Assembly (NCBI RefSeq): GCF_029227915.1
Contig: NC_079881.1
Span: 992,001 to 1,056,000, forward strand
Length of the DNA: 64,000 nt
Origin: Hydractinia symbiolongicarpus
Lineage: Eukaryota; Cnidaria; Hydrozoa; Anthoathecata; Hydractiniidae
Direction of reading: 5' to 3'
Shown here: positions 45,942 to 56,986 of the stretch, piece after piece
Layout of the letters: each line of letters begins with the position of its first letter
Numbering within the stretch: the stretch's first letter is position 1
The notes under the pieces: model-generated
Database searches by the model: none
Seen by the model: only the letters and a program-made list of their open reading frames with translations
Told to the model about the DNA's origin: nothing
Translations under genes and position numbers: made by a program

Positions 45942-48815
45942 ATGTTGTATAAAAATAATATTCTAATCTCGTATCTGAATATCAATTCTATTAGGAATAA
46001 GTTGATATCGTTACAATGTATTGTTCTAGACCATGTTGATATTCTATGTGTTGCAGAAACTAAATTAGACTCGTCATTCCCAGAGGCTCAATTTGCGGTC
46101 TCTTCATTTAAACAACCTTATAGGTTGGATGTAACAGATAAAAGTGGAGGTCTAATGGTTTATATAAGGCAGGATATTCCTTCGCGTCAATTAAAATGTC
46201 CTGTTATGTCTGAGGATATTCAATGTATTCCTTTTGAATTGCGACTAAGGAACAGAACATTTCTTGTTATTTCTATATATCGTAACCCAAAACAATGTCT
46301 CAATTATTTTCTTGACGAGATTATTAACGTAGTGGATTATTTTTCAACATCTTACGAAAGTTTTGTAATTCTAGGAGATTTTAACGAAGTCTTTACACAC
46401 AATGATATGTCTAAATTTATGGAACATTTAAATTTATCTAGTTTAATAAAAACACCTACGTGTTTTAAATCGGATGATGGAAAATGCATTGATCTCATTC
46501 TCACAAATAAAAATAGATGCTTTCAAAAGAGCGGCTCTTTTGAAACTGGAATCAGTGATCATCATCATCTGATTTTCACATTTTTTAAATCGTCTCTTAT
46601 AAAATGTTCACCTAAATATATAAGATATAGAACTTTCAGAAATTTTCATCGCACAAATTTTGAGTATGACCTTTCATCTGAGTTATTAGCTATTGATCAA
46701 TCTAATTTTAATGCTTTTCACAACGTCTTCACAGACGTTCTAAATAGACATGCACCGGCAAAAATTCGAGTAGTAAGAGGTAATCAAAAGCCTCACATCA
46801 CTAGAAATATAAGGAAGGCCATCATGAAACGCTCTTACTACAAAAATAAAGCTAATAAATCAGGTGACTCTAAATATATAAAGCTTTATAAAAAACAAAG
46901 AAACATTATTGTAAATATGAACAGAGCAGCAAAGAGATCATATTTTCATTCCCACGAGACCAATTCCAAAGACTTTTGGAGCTCTTGTAAACCTTTTTTT
47001 TCGAACAAATCTCGCGGTAGTGAAAAGATTTCTTTGTTAGATGATGTTAAAAATGAATTCATCTCTGATGAAGGTGAAGTAGCGACAATGTTTAATAAAT
47101 ATTTCATAGATTTAATAAGGAAACTTGATTTAAAACCCTGGAAATCCAAAGTGGTCTCTTCAGTATCTCTAAATGAACTTGATTCTATCCTTCTCCATTA
47201 TGCTGATCACCCTAGTGTTTTAAAGATCCGTTCAAAAACGAAGAGAAACTTCTCCTTTTTACCTGTTAATCCTGAGGAAGTTCATAAAGTGATACTGAGC
47301 CTAAATGCAAAAAAGGCAGTCAGTGGCCCAATTCCAACGAGAATAATTCAGATAGTTGCAGACAAAATTTGCTTGCCACTTACTAACTGCATAAATTCTT
47401 GCATCACTAACGGTATATTTCCATCAGTACTAAAACTATCTGAAGTTATTCCCGTTTTCAAAAAGGGTGACAACTCTCGGAAAGAAAATTACCGACCAAT
47501 TAGTATTTTAAATAGTTTTTCTAAAATTTTGGAACGGCTTCTATTTAATCAGATTTCTAGCTATTTTCAACCAATATTTTCATCATTATTATGTGGTTTT
47601 AGAAGTAAATATAGCACCCAAAATGCTCTATTTCGCCTAATTGGTAAATGGCATCAGTGCTTAGATAAGTCTGGGGTGGTGGGAACTGTCTTAATGGACT
47701 TGTCCAAAGCATTTGATTCCATAGATCATGGCCTTTTAATCTCAAAATTGGCTGCTTATGGTTTTGATAGAAAAAGTCTTTACCTTATGAAAAGTTATCT
47801 CTCTGGACGTTTTCAAAGAACCAAAATCTGCAGTTCTTTTAGTGAGTGGCTCTCAATTGTTTTCGGCGTTCCACAAGGTTCTATTCTCGGTCCACTTCTG
47901 TTTAATATATTTATAAATGACTTATTATTATTTATTGAAAAAACTGATATTTGCAACTTTGCTGATGATAATACAATCTACACTTGTGGATCTCAATTAA
48001 ATGAAGTCATTGCTGACCTTCAGCATGACTTAAATAACGTATTAGCTTGGTTTGAAAACAACCAATTGGTTGCTAATCCAGCAAAGTTTCAGATGATGTT
48101 TTTAGGTTGTCCACACAGTGATACTTTATCGCTAAGAATAAACAATAACTTCCTAGTCGCATCGGAATCTGTAAAATTATTAGGCATTACTATTGATAGA
48201 TGTCTCACTTTTAATGAGCACATCTCTAATCTATGTAAAAAAGGAAATAGCAATGTCAGATGTCTTTACAGAATAAGACGATTCATTAGTTTTGAACAAT
48301 CAAAGTTATTGCTTAATTCTTATATTTTATCAATATTTACCTATTGTCCCATTATATGGATGTATTGCAGTGCTGTGCAGTATAAATTAATCATTTCAAC
48401 ACACAAACGTGCATTGAGAGCTGTAACAAAAGACTATCATTCCAGTTATCAGGACTTGTTGGTAAATTGTAAGTGTGTGCAAATTCACGAACTGCATTTA
48501 CGTATAATCTGCGTAGAGATTTATAAAACATTAACAGACGAAAATCCGTCATTTATGCAGTCTTTTTACGCTATAAGACGTATCAGTTACAATTTGCGCA
48601 GCAAAAATAGTCTACTTTTACCATCCACAAGTTCAACACGCTTTGGTACTAGATCTTTTTTGTTTCGAAGTTGTTTGTTATGGAACTCTTTGCCTGACAG
48701 AGTGAAGAGTTCTCTCTCCATCAAGAGATTTAAAAAGGAACTCATCTCACTAAATCTTTCAGATCTCTGCACATGTAGGCTACATAAGTCGGCTATTCTC
48801 GTCTCTTATTTTTAA
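45942..48815 (+). CDS. LINE ORF2 protein: APE-type endonuclease and reverse transcriptase
   Basis: 957 aa from the first ATG after ORF1; the true N-terminus could lie up to 23 codons upstream. Residues about 8-213 are the endonuclease/exonuclease/phosphatase fold that nicks target DNA: 'LNINSIRNK' (Asn13/Asn15), 'AETKLD' with Glu39, 'SIYRNP' (Tyr113, Arg114), 'GDFNE' with Asp146/Asn148, Asp184, and 'ISDHHHL' with Asp206/His207, all present. The reverse transcriptase spans about 490-755: 'NYRPISILN' (516-524), motif A 'MDLSKAFDSIDH' with Asp586, motif B 'GVPQGSILGPLLF' (642-654), and motif C 'FADD' with Asp675/Asp676 (Phe for the commoner Tyr). The region after 755, with 'YNLRSKNS' and 'LLWNSLPDRVK', is typical of CR1/Jockey-type ORF2 C-termini. 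It performs target-primed reverse transcription in the nucleus. No frameshift or internal stop, and length is normal for the group. I see no RNase H domain. Confidence 0.95.
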   Translation: MLYKNNILISYLNINSIRNKLISLQCIVLDHVDILCVAETKLDSSFPEAQFAVSSFKQPYRLDVTDKSGGLMVYIRQDIPSRQLKCPVMSEDIQCIPFELRLRNRTFLVISIYRNPKQCLNYFLDEIINVVDYFSTSYESFVILGDFNEVFTHNDMSKFMEHLNLSSLIKTPTCFKSDDGKCIDLILTNKNRCFQKSGSFETGISDHHHLIFTFFKSSLIKCSPKYIRYRTFRNFHRTNFEYDLSSELLAIDQSNFNAFHNVFTDVLNRHAPAKIRVVRGNQKPHITRNIRKAIMKRSYYKNKANKSGDSKYIKLYKKQRNIIVNMNRAAKRSYFHSHETNSKDFWSSCKPFFSNKSRGSEKISLLDDVKNEFISDEGEVATMFNKYFIDLIRKLDLKPWKSKVVSSVSLNELDSILLHYADHPSVLKIRSKTKRNFSFLPVNPEEVHKVILSLNAKKAVSGPIPTRIIQIVADKICLPLTNCINSCITNGIFPSVLKLSEVIPVFKKGDNSRKENYRPISILNSFSKILERLLFNQISSYFQPIFSSLLCGFRSKYSTQNALFRLIGKWHQCLDKSGVVGTVLMDLSKAFDSIDHGLLISKLAAYGFDRKSLYLMKSYLSGRFQRTKICSSFSEWLSIVFGVPQGSILGPLLFNIFINDLLLFIEKTDICNFADDNTIYTCGSQLNEVIADLQHDLNNVLAWFENNQLVANPAKFQMMFLGCPHSDTLSLRINNNFLVASESVKLLGITIDRCLTFNEHISNLCKKGNSNVRCLYRIRRFISFEQSKLLLNSYILSIFTYCPIIWMYCSAVQYKLIISTHKRALRAVTKDYHSSYQDLLVNCKCVQIHELHLRIICVEIYKTLTDENPSFMQSFYAIRRISYNLRSKNSLLLPSTSSTRFGTRSFLFRSCLLWNSLPDRVKSSLSIKRFKKELISLNLSDLCTCRLHKSAILVSYF

Positions 48816-48934
48816 TGTTTGGTACATCTTTGTGTTTTTTGTTTATTTATTTTTTACTTTAGTTGGTGTAAATTAGTATTTACCATTTACTATGTAAAAC
48901 CAACTTTAAATAAATGAAATAATAATAAATAATA
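48816..48934 (+). other. LINE 3' UTR and AATAAT-type tail
   Basis: Short AT-rich region after the ORF2 stop. It holds AATAAA hexamers at 48,909-48,914 and 48,924-48,929, a third spanning the tail and junction at 48,931-48,936, and ends in an irregular repeat of AAT/AAAT units instead of a pure poly(A). Short simple-repeat tails are usual for CR1/L2-type LINEs. The satellite resumes at 48,935. Confidence 0.85.
48861..48905 (+). other. Predicted 3' stem-loop in LINE RNA
   Basis: AGTTGGT at 48,861-48,867 pairs perfectly with ACCAACT at 48,899-48,905, enclosing 31 nt. Inside, GTAAA (48,868-48,872) pairs with TTTAC (48,879-48,883). It lies about 30 nt from the 3' end, where many LINEs carry a structure recognised by their reverse transcriptase. 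Pairing was found by eye only. Confidence 0.55.
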
Positions 48935-49268
48935 AAGTGGTTTAATCGCTGGCAAACGCAAACCCGCGATTTCCCGTAAATCCCGGACTCGGCCCGTATA
49001 GTCAAAAGTACACAAAGAAAGTACCCAGGGAGTAAAGTCATTTTCCAAACAATTTTTTAAATTATTTTTTCACCACTAAAACGCATGAGACTTGTAGTTT
49101 ACAAAAATGTTTTCATTTTTGATGAGACGCTGAATAAAAGAAGTTTAATCGCCGGCAAACAAAAACCTGCGATTTCCCGTAAATACCGGACTCGGCCCGT
49201 ATAGTCAAAAGTATACAAAGAAAGTACCCTGGGAGTAAGCTCATTTCCCGAACGATTTTTTAAATTAT

Positions 49269-49674
49269 TTTTTCACAACTAAAACGCATGAGACTTGTTG
49301 TTTACAAAAATGTTTTCATTTTTGATGAGACGCTGATTAAAAGAAGTTTAATCGCCCGCAAACGAAAACCCGCGACTTCCCGTAAATCCCGGATTCGGCC
49401 CGTATAGTCAAAAGTATACAAAGAAAGTACCCTGGGAGTAAGCTCATTTCCCGAACGATTTTTTAAATTATTTTTTCACAACTAAAACGCATGAGACTTG
49501 TTGTTTACAAAAATGTTTTCATTTTTGATGAGACGCTGATTAAAAGAAGTTTAATCGCCCGCAAACGAAAACCCGCGACTTCCCGTAAATCCCCGACTCG
49601 GCCCGTATAGTCAAAAGTAAACAAAGAAAGTACCCAGGGAGTAAACTCATTTCCCGAACGATTTTTTGAATTAT
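49269..49674 (+). repeat. Two adjacent near-identical type A monomers
   Basis: Two consecutive A monomers both begin with the rare 'ttcacaactaaaacg' (about 49,273 and 49,476, exactly 203 bp apart), and both carry 'gcccgcaaacg'. The first has an E/F-like second half ('accctgggagtaagctc'), the second a normal A second half. This looks like a one-monomer duplication by unequal exchange, just right of the LINE. Confidence 0.75.
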
Positions 49675-50660
49675 TATTTCACCACTAAAACGCATGAGAC
49701 TTGTAGTTTTTAGAAATGTTTTCATTTTTGATGAGACGCTTAGTGAAAGTGGTTTAATCGCTGGCAAACGCAAACCCGCGATTTCCCGTAAATCCCGGAC
49801 TCGGCCCGTATAGTCAAAAGTACACAAAGAAAGTACCCAGGGAGTAAAATCATTTCCCGAACGATTTTTTAAATTATTTTTTCACCACTAAAACGCATGA
49901 GACTTGTAATATTCAAAAATGTTTTCATTTTTGATGAGACGCTGAATAAAAGAAGTTTAATCACCGGCAAACGAAAACCCGCGATTTCACGTAAATCCCG
50001 GATTCGGCCCGTATAGTCAAAAGTATAAAAAGAAGGTACCCAGGGAGTAAACTCATTTCCCGAACGATTTTTTAAATTATTTTTTCACCACTAAAACGCA
50101 TGAGACTTGTAGTTTTCAGAAATGTTTTCATTTTTGATGAGATGCTTAGTGAAAGTGGTTTAATCGCCGGCAAACGAAATTCCGCGATTTCCCGTAAATC
50201 CCGGGCTTGGCCCGTGTAGTCGAATGTATACAAAGAAAGTACCCTGTGAGTAAACTCATTTCCCGAACGATTTTTTAAATTATCTTTTCACCACTAAAAC
50301 GCATGAGACTTGTAGTTTTCAAAAATGTTTTCATTTTTGATGAGACGCTGAATAAAAGGAGTTTAATCGCCGGCAAACGAAAACCCGCCATTTTCCGTAA
50401 ACCCCGTACTCGGCCCGTATAGCCAAAAGTATACAAAGAAAGTACCCTGGGAGTAAGCTCATTTCCCGAACGATTTTTTAAATTATTTTTTCACCACTAA
50501 AACGCATGAGACTTGTTGTTTACAAAAATGTTTTCATTTTTGATGAGACGCTGATTAAAAGAAGTTTAATCGCCGGCAAACGAAAACCCGCGACTTCCCG
50601 TAAATCCCCGACTCGGCCCGTATAGTCAAAAGTAAACAAAGAAAGTACCCAGGGAGTAAA
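49675..50660 (+). repeat. HOR stretch B-C-D-E-A right of the LINE
   Basis: Five-monomer order with a distinctive C monomer carrying 'aatcaccggcaaacg' and 'gatttcacgtaaatcc' (about 49,960). That C variant recurs near 51,178, 53,004, 54,222 and 55,440 and is not seen left of the LINE, so it marks a local amplification on this side. Confidence 0.75.
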
Positions 50661-52725
50661 CTCATTTCCCGAACGATTTTTTAAATTATTTTTTCACCAC
50701 TAAAACGCATGAGACTTGTTGTTTACAAAAATGTTTTTATTTTTGATGAGACGCTGATTAAAAGAAGTTTAATCGCCCGCAAACGAAAACCCGCGACTTC
50801 CCGTAAATCCCCGACTCGGCCCGTATAGTCAAAAGTAAACAAAGAAAGTACCCAGGGAGTAAACTCATTTCCCGAACGATTTTTTGAATTATTATTTCAC
50901 CACTAAAACGCATGAGACTTGTAGTTTTTAGAAATGTTTTCATTTTTGATGAGACGCTTAGTGAAAGTGGTTTAATCGCTGGCAAACGCAAACCCGCGAT
51001 TTCCCGTAAATCCCGGACTCGGCCCGTATAGTCAAAAGTACACAAAGAAAGTACCCAGGGAGTAAAATCATTTCCCGAACGATTTTTTAAATTATTTTTT
51101 CACCACTAAAACGCATGAGACTTGTAATATTCAAAAATGTTTTCATTTTTGATGAGACGCTGAATAAAAGAAGTTTAATCACCGGCAAACGAAAACCCGC
51201 GATTTCACGTAAATCCCGGATTCGGCCCGTATAGTCAAAAGTATAAAAAGAAGGTACCCAGGGAGTAAACTCATTTCCCGAACGATTTTTTAAATTATTT
51301 TTTCACCATAAAACGCATGAGACTTGTAGTTTTCAGAAATGTTTTCATTTTTGATGAGATGCTTAGTGAAAGTGGTTTAATCGCCGGCAAACGAAATTCC
51401 GCGATTTCCCGTAAATCCCGGGCTTGGCACGTGTAGTCGAATGTATACAAAGAAAGTACCCTGTGAGTAAACTCATTTCCAAAACGATTTTTTAAATTAT
51501 CTTTTCACCACTAAAACGCATGAGACTTGTAGTTTTCAAAAATGTTTTCATTTTTGATGAGACGCTGAATAAAAGTAGTTTAATCGCCGGCAAACGAAAA
51601 CCCGCCATTTTCCGTAAACCCCGGACTCGGCCCGTATAGCCAAAAGTATACAAAGAAAGTACCCTGGGAGTAAGCTCATTTCCCGAACGATTTTTTAAAT
51701 TATTTTTTCACCACTAAAACGCATGAGACTTGTTGTTTACAAAAATGTTTTCATTTTTGATGAGACGCTGATTAAAAGAAGTTTAATCGCCGGCAAACGA
51801 AAACCCGCGACTTCCCGTAAATCCCCGACTCGGCCCGTATAGTCAAAAGTAAACAAAGAAAGTACCCAGGGAGTAAACTCATTTCCCGAACGATTTTTTA
51901 AATTGTTTTTTCACCACTAAAACGCATGGGACTTGTAGTTTTTAGAAATGTTTTCATTTTTGATGAGACGCTTAGTGAAAGTGGTTTAATCGCTGGCAAA
52001 CGCAAACCCGCGATTTCCCGTAAATCCCGGACTCGGCCCGTATAGTCAAAAGTACACAAAGAAAGTACCCAGGGAGTACACTCATTTCCCGAACGATTTT
52101 TTAAATTATTTTTTCACCACTAAAACGCATGAGACTTGTAATATTCAAAAATGTTTTCATTTTTGATGAGACGCTGAATAAAAGAAGTTTATTCGCCGGC
52201 AAACGAAAACCCGCGATTTCCCGTAAATCCCGGATTCGGCCCGTATAGTCAAAAGTATAAAAAGAAGGTACCCAGGGAGTAAACTCATTTCCCGAACGAT
52301 TTTTTAAATTATTTTTTCACCACTAAAACGCATGAGACTTGTAGTTTTCAGAAATGTTTTCATTTTTGATGAGATGCTTAGTGAAAGTGGTTTAATCGCC
52401 GGCAAACGAAATTCCGCGATTTCCCGTAAATCCCGGGCTTGGCCCGTGTAGTCGAATGTATACAAAGAAAGTACCCTGTGAGTAAACTCATTTCCAAAAC
52501 GATTTTTTAAATTATCTTTTCACCACTAAAACGCATGAGACTTGCAGTTTTCAAAAATGTTTTCATTTTTGATGAGACGCTGAATAAAAGGAGTTTAATC
52601 GCCGGCAAACGAAAACCCGCCATTTTCCGTAAACCCCGGACTCGGCCCGTATAGCCAAAAGTATACAAAGGAAGTACCCAGGGAGTAAACTAATTTCCCG
52701 AACGATTTTTTAAATTAATTTTTCA
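50660..52725 (+). repeat. Segmental duplicate, copy 1
   Basis: About 2.07 kb matching 54,922-56,987 at an offset of about 4,262 bp (21 monomers minus 1). Shared rare markers are 'tttcaccataaaacgc' with a 1-bp loss (about 51,301 and 55,563), 'aaaagtagtttaatcg' (about 51,572 and 55,834), 'gcatgggacttg' (about 51,924 and 56,187) and 'gagtacactcattt' (about 52,075 and 56,337). Private changes include 'ttggcacgtgtag' near 51,424. Confidence 0.82.
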
Positions 52726-52729
52726 CCAC

Positions 52730-54920
52730 TAAAGCACATGAGACTTGTAGTTTTTAGAAATGTTTTCATTTTTGATGAGACGCTTAGTGAAAGTGGTTTA
52801 ATCGCTGGCAAACGCAAACCCGCGATTTCCCGTAAATCCCGGACTCGGCCCGTATAGTCAAAAGTACACAAAGAAAGTACCCAGGGAGTAAAATCATTTC
52901 CCGAACGATTTTTTAAATTATTTTTTCACCACTAAAACGCATGAGACTTGTAATATTCAAAAATGTTTTCATTTTTGATGAGACGCTGAATAAAAGAAGT
53001 TTAATCACCGGCAAACGAAAACCCGCGATTTCACGTAAATCCCGGATTCGGCCCGTATAGTCAAAAGTATAAAAAGAAGGTACCCAGGGAGTAAACTCAT
53101 TTCCCGAACGATTTTTTAAATTATTTTTTCACCACTAAAACGCATGAGACTTGTAGTTTTCAGAAATGTTTTCATTTTTGATGAGATGCTTAGTGAAAGT
53201 GGTTTAATCGCCGGCAAACGAAATTCCGCGATTTCCCGTAAATCCCGGGCTTGGCCCGTGTAGTCGAATGTATACAAAGAAAGTACCCTGTGAGTAAACT
53301 CATTTCCCGAACGATTTTTTAAATTATCTTTTCACCACTAAAACGCATGAGACTTGTAGTTTTCAAAAATGTTTTCATTTTTGATGAGACGCTGAATAAA
53401 AGGAGTTTAATCGCCGGCAAACGAAAACCCGCCATTTTCCGTAAACCCCGGACTCGGCCCGTATAGCCAAAAGTATACAAAGAAAGTACCCAGGGAGTAA
53501 ACTCATTTCCCGAACGATTTTTTAAATTATTTTTTCACCACTAAAACGCATGAGACTTGTAGTTTTCAGAAATGTTTTCATTTTTGATGAGATGCTTAGT
53601 GAAAGTGGTTTAATCGCCGGCAAACGAAATTCCGCGATTTCCCGTAAATCCCGGGCTTGGCCCGTGTAGTCGAATGTATACAAAGAAAGTACCCTGTGAG
53701 TAAACTCATTTCCAAAACGATTTTTTAAATTATCTTTTCACCACTAAAACGCATGAGACTTGCAGTTTTCAAAAATGTTTTCATTTTTGATGAGACGCTG
53801 AATAAAAGGAGTTTAATCGCCGGCAAACGAAAACCCGCCATTTTCCGTAAACCCCGGACTCGGCCCGTATAGCCAAAAGTATACAAAGGAAGTACCCAGG
53901 GAGTAAACTAATTTCCCGAACGATTTTTTAAATTAATTTTTCACCACTAAAGCACATGAGACTTGTAGTTTTTAGAAATGTTTTCATTTTTGATGAGACG
54001 CTTAGTGAAAGTGGTTTAATCGCTGGCAAACGCAAACCCGCGATTTCCCGTAAATCCCGGACTCGGCCCGTATAGTCAAAAGTACACAAAGAAAGTACCC
54101 AGGGAGTAAAATCATTTCCCGAACGATTTTTTAAATTATTTTTTCACCACTAAAACGCATGAGACTTGTAATATTCAAAAATGTTTTCATTTTTGATGAG
54201 ACGCTGAATAAAAGAAGTTTAATCACCGGCAAACGAAAACCCGCGATTTCACGTAAATCCCGGATTCGGCCCGTATAGTCAAAAGTATAAAAAGAAGGTA
54301 CCCAGGGAGTAAACTCATTTCCCGAACGATTTTTTAAATTATTTTTTCACCACTAAAACGCATGAGACTTGTAGTTTTCAGAAATGTTTTCATTTTTGAT
54401 GAGATGCTTAGTGAAAGTGGTTTAATCGCCGGCAAACGAAATTCCGCGATTTCCCGTAAATCCCGGGCTTGGCCCGTGTAGTCGAATGTATACAAAGAAA
54501 GTACCCTGTGAGTAAACTCATTTCCCGAACGATTTTTTAAATTATCTTTTCACCACTAAAACGCATGAGACTTGTAGTTTTCAAAAATGTTTTCATTTTT
54601 GATGAGACGCTGAATAAAAGGAGTTTAATCGCCGGCAAACGAAAACCCGCCATTTTCCGTAAACCCCGGACTCGGCCCGTATAGCCAAAAGTATACAAAG
54701 AAAGTACCCTGGGAGTAAGCTCATTTCCCGAACGATTTTTTAAATTATTTTTTCACCACTAAAACGCATGAGACTTGTTGTTTACAAAAATGTTTTCATT
54801 TTTGATGAGACGCTGATTAAAAGAAGTTTAATCGCCGGCAAACGAAAACCCGCGACTTCCCGTAAATCCCCGACTCGGCCCGTATAGTCAAAAGTAAACA
54901 AAGAAAGTACCCAGGGAGTA
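52730..54920 (+). repeat. HOR stretch amplified as a six-monomer (1,218 bp) unit
   Basis: Two successive copies of B-C-D-E followed by D-E (first) or A-A (second), with the 'aatcaccgg' C variant near 53,004 and 54,222, exactly 1,218 bp apart. The D-E pair at about 53.52-53.93 kb repeats that at about 52.31-52.72 kb, including 'cttgcagttttcaaaaatg'. No gene seen. Confidence 0.75.
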
Positions 54921-54921
54921 A

Positions 54922-56986
54922 ACTCATTTCCCGAACGATTTTTTAAATTATTTTTTCACCACTAAAACGCATGAGACTTGTTGTTTACAAAAATGTTTTC
55001 ATTTTTGATGAGACGCTGATTAAAAGAAGTTTAATCGCCCGCAAACGAAAACCCGCGACTTCCCGTAAATCCCCGACTCGGCCCGTATAGTCAAAAGTAA
55101 ACAAAGAAAGTACCCAGGGAGTAAACTCATTTCCCGAACGATTTTTTGAATTATTATTTCACCACTAAAACGCATGAGACTTGTAGTTTTTAGAAATGTT
55201 TTCATTTTTGATGAGACGCTTAGTGAAAGTGGTTTAATCGCTGGCAAACGCAAACCCGCGATTTCCCGTAAATCCCGGACTCGGCCCGTATAGTCAAAAG
55301 TACACAAAGAAAGTACCCAGGGAGTAAAATCATTTCCCGAACGATTTTTTAAATTATTTTTTCACCACTAAAACGCATGAGACTTGTAATATTCAAAAAT
55401 GTTTTCATTTTTGATGAGACGCTGAATAAAAGAAGTTTAATCACCGGCAAACGAAAACCCGCGATTTCACGTAAATCCCGGATTCGGCCCGTATAGTCAA
55501 AAGTATAAAAAGAAGGTACCCAGGGAGTAAACTCATTTCCCGAACGATTTTTTAAATTATTTTTTCACCATAAAACGCATGAGACTTGTAGTTTTCAGAA
55601 ATGTTTTCATTTTTGATGAGATGCTTAGTGAAAGTGGTTTAATCGCCGGCAAACGAAATTCCGCGATTTCCCGTAAATCCCGGGCTTGGCCCGTGTAGTC
55701 GAATGTATGCAAAGAAAGTACCCTGTGAGTAAACTCATTTCCAAAACGATTTTTTAAATTATCTTTTCACCACTAAAACGCATGAGACTTGTAGTTTTCA
55801 AAAATGTTTTCATTTTTGATGAGACGCTGAATAAAAGTAGTTTAATCGCCGGCAAACGAAAACCCGCCATTTTCCGTAAACCCCGGACTCGGCCCGTATA
55901 GCCAAAAGTATACAAAGAAAGTACCCTGGGAGTAAGCTCATTTCCCGAACGATTTTTTAAATTATTTTTTCACCACTAAAACGCATGAGACTTGTTGTTT
56001 ACAAAAATGTTTTCATTTTTGATGAGACGCTGATTAAAAGAAGTTTAATCGCCGGCAAACGAAAACCCGCGACTTCCCGTAAATCCCCGACTCGGCCCGT
56101 ATAGTCAAAAGTAAACAAAGAAAGTACCCAGGGAGTAAACTCATTTCCCGAACGATTTTTTAAATTGTTTTTTCACCACTAAAACGCATGGGACTTGTAG
56201 TTTTTAGAAATGTTTTCATTTTTGATGAGACGCTTAGTGAAAGTGGTTTAATCGCTGGCAAACGCAAACCCGCGATTTCCCGTAAATCCCGGACTCGGCC
56301 CGTATAGTCAAAAGTACACAAAGAAAGTACCCAGGGAGTACACTCATTTCCCGAACGATTTTTTAAATTATTTTTTCACCACTAAAACGCATGAGACTTG
56401 TAATATTCAAAAATGTTTTCATTTTTGATGAGACGCTGAATAAAAGAAGTTTATTCGCCGGCAAACGAAAACCCGCGATTTCCCGTAAATCCCGGATTCG
56501 GCCCGTATAGTCAAAAGTATAAAAAGAAGGTACCCAGGGAGTAAACTCATTTCCCGAACGATTTTTTAAATTATTTTTTCACCACTAAAACGCATGAGAC
56601 TTGTAGTTTTCAGAAATGTTTTCATTTTTGATGAGATGCTTAGTGAAAGTGGTTTAATCGCCGGCAAACGAAATTCCGCGATTTCCCGTAAATCCCGGGC
56701 TTGGCCCGTGTAGTCGAATGTATACAAAGAAAGTACCCTGTGAGTAAACTCATTTCCAAAACGATTTTTTAAATTATCTTTTCACCACTAAAACGCATGA
56801 GACTTGTAGTTTTCAAAAATGTTTTCATTTTTGATGAGACGCTGAATAAAAGGAGTTTAATCGCCGGCAAACGAAAACCCGCCATTTTCCGTAAACCCCG
56901 GACTCGGCCCGTATAGCCAAAAGTATACAAAGGAAGTACCCAGGGAGTAAACTAATTTCCCGAACGATTTTTTAAATTAATTTTTC
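54922..56986 (+). repeat. Segmental duplicate, copy 2
   Basis: Second copy of 50,660-52,725. A private change is 'gaatgtatgcaaag' near 55,701. Downstream the copies part: this one enters a type G block at 56,987, while the first continues into a B monomer. Confidence 0.82.

Larger units (their letters stand above)
44693..48934 (+). mobile_element. Full-length CR1-like non-LTR retrotransposon (LINE)
   Basis: A single ~4.24-kb insertion unrelated to the satellite. It has a ~91-bp leader, ORF1 (44,784-45,872), ORF2 (45,942-48,815), a ~119-bp 3' UTR and an AATAAT-like tail. The ORF2 domain order (APE-type endonuclease, reverse transcriptase, no RNase H seen) and the SGNH-like ORF1 are characteristic of the CR1/L2 side of the Jockey superfamily. 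Outer limits come from alignment with intact B monomers: satellite stops at monomer position 66 and resumes at 67, with 1-bp ambiguity. No long target duplication is present. Both ORFs are open with catalytic residues in place, and no second copy exists in the window, so the insertion is probably recent. I cannot assign a named family. Confidence 0.95.

Noticed and set aside
46946-47149. Minus-strand open frames over the LINE ORFs (44,771-45,064; 45,527-45,712; 46,946-47,149; 48,587-48,772)
   Set aside because: Antisense shadows of ORF1 and ORF2; no domains.
44693-48934. Domesticated or satellite-derived gene instead of a LINE
   Set aside because: ORF2 has all endonuclease and RT hallmarks, a 3' simple-repeat tail, and clean insertion into one monomer. 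No introns or host-gene domains are seen.
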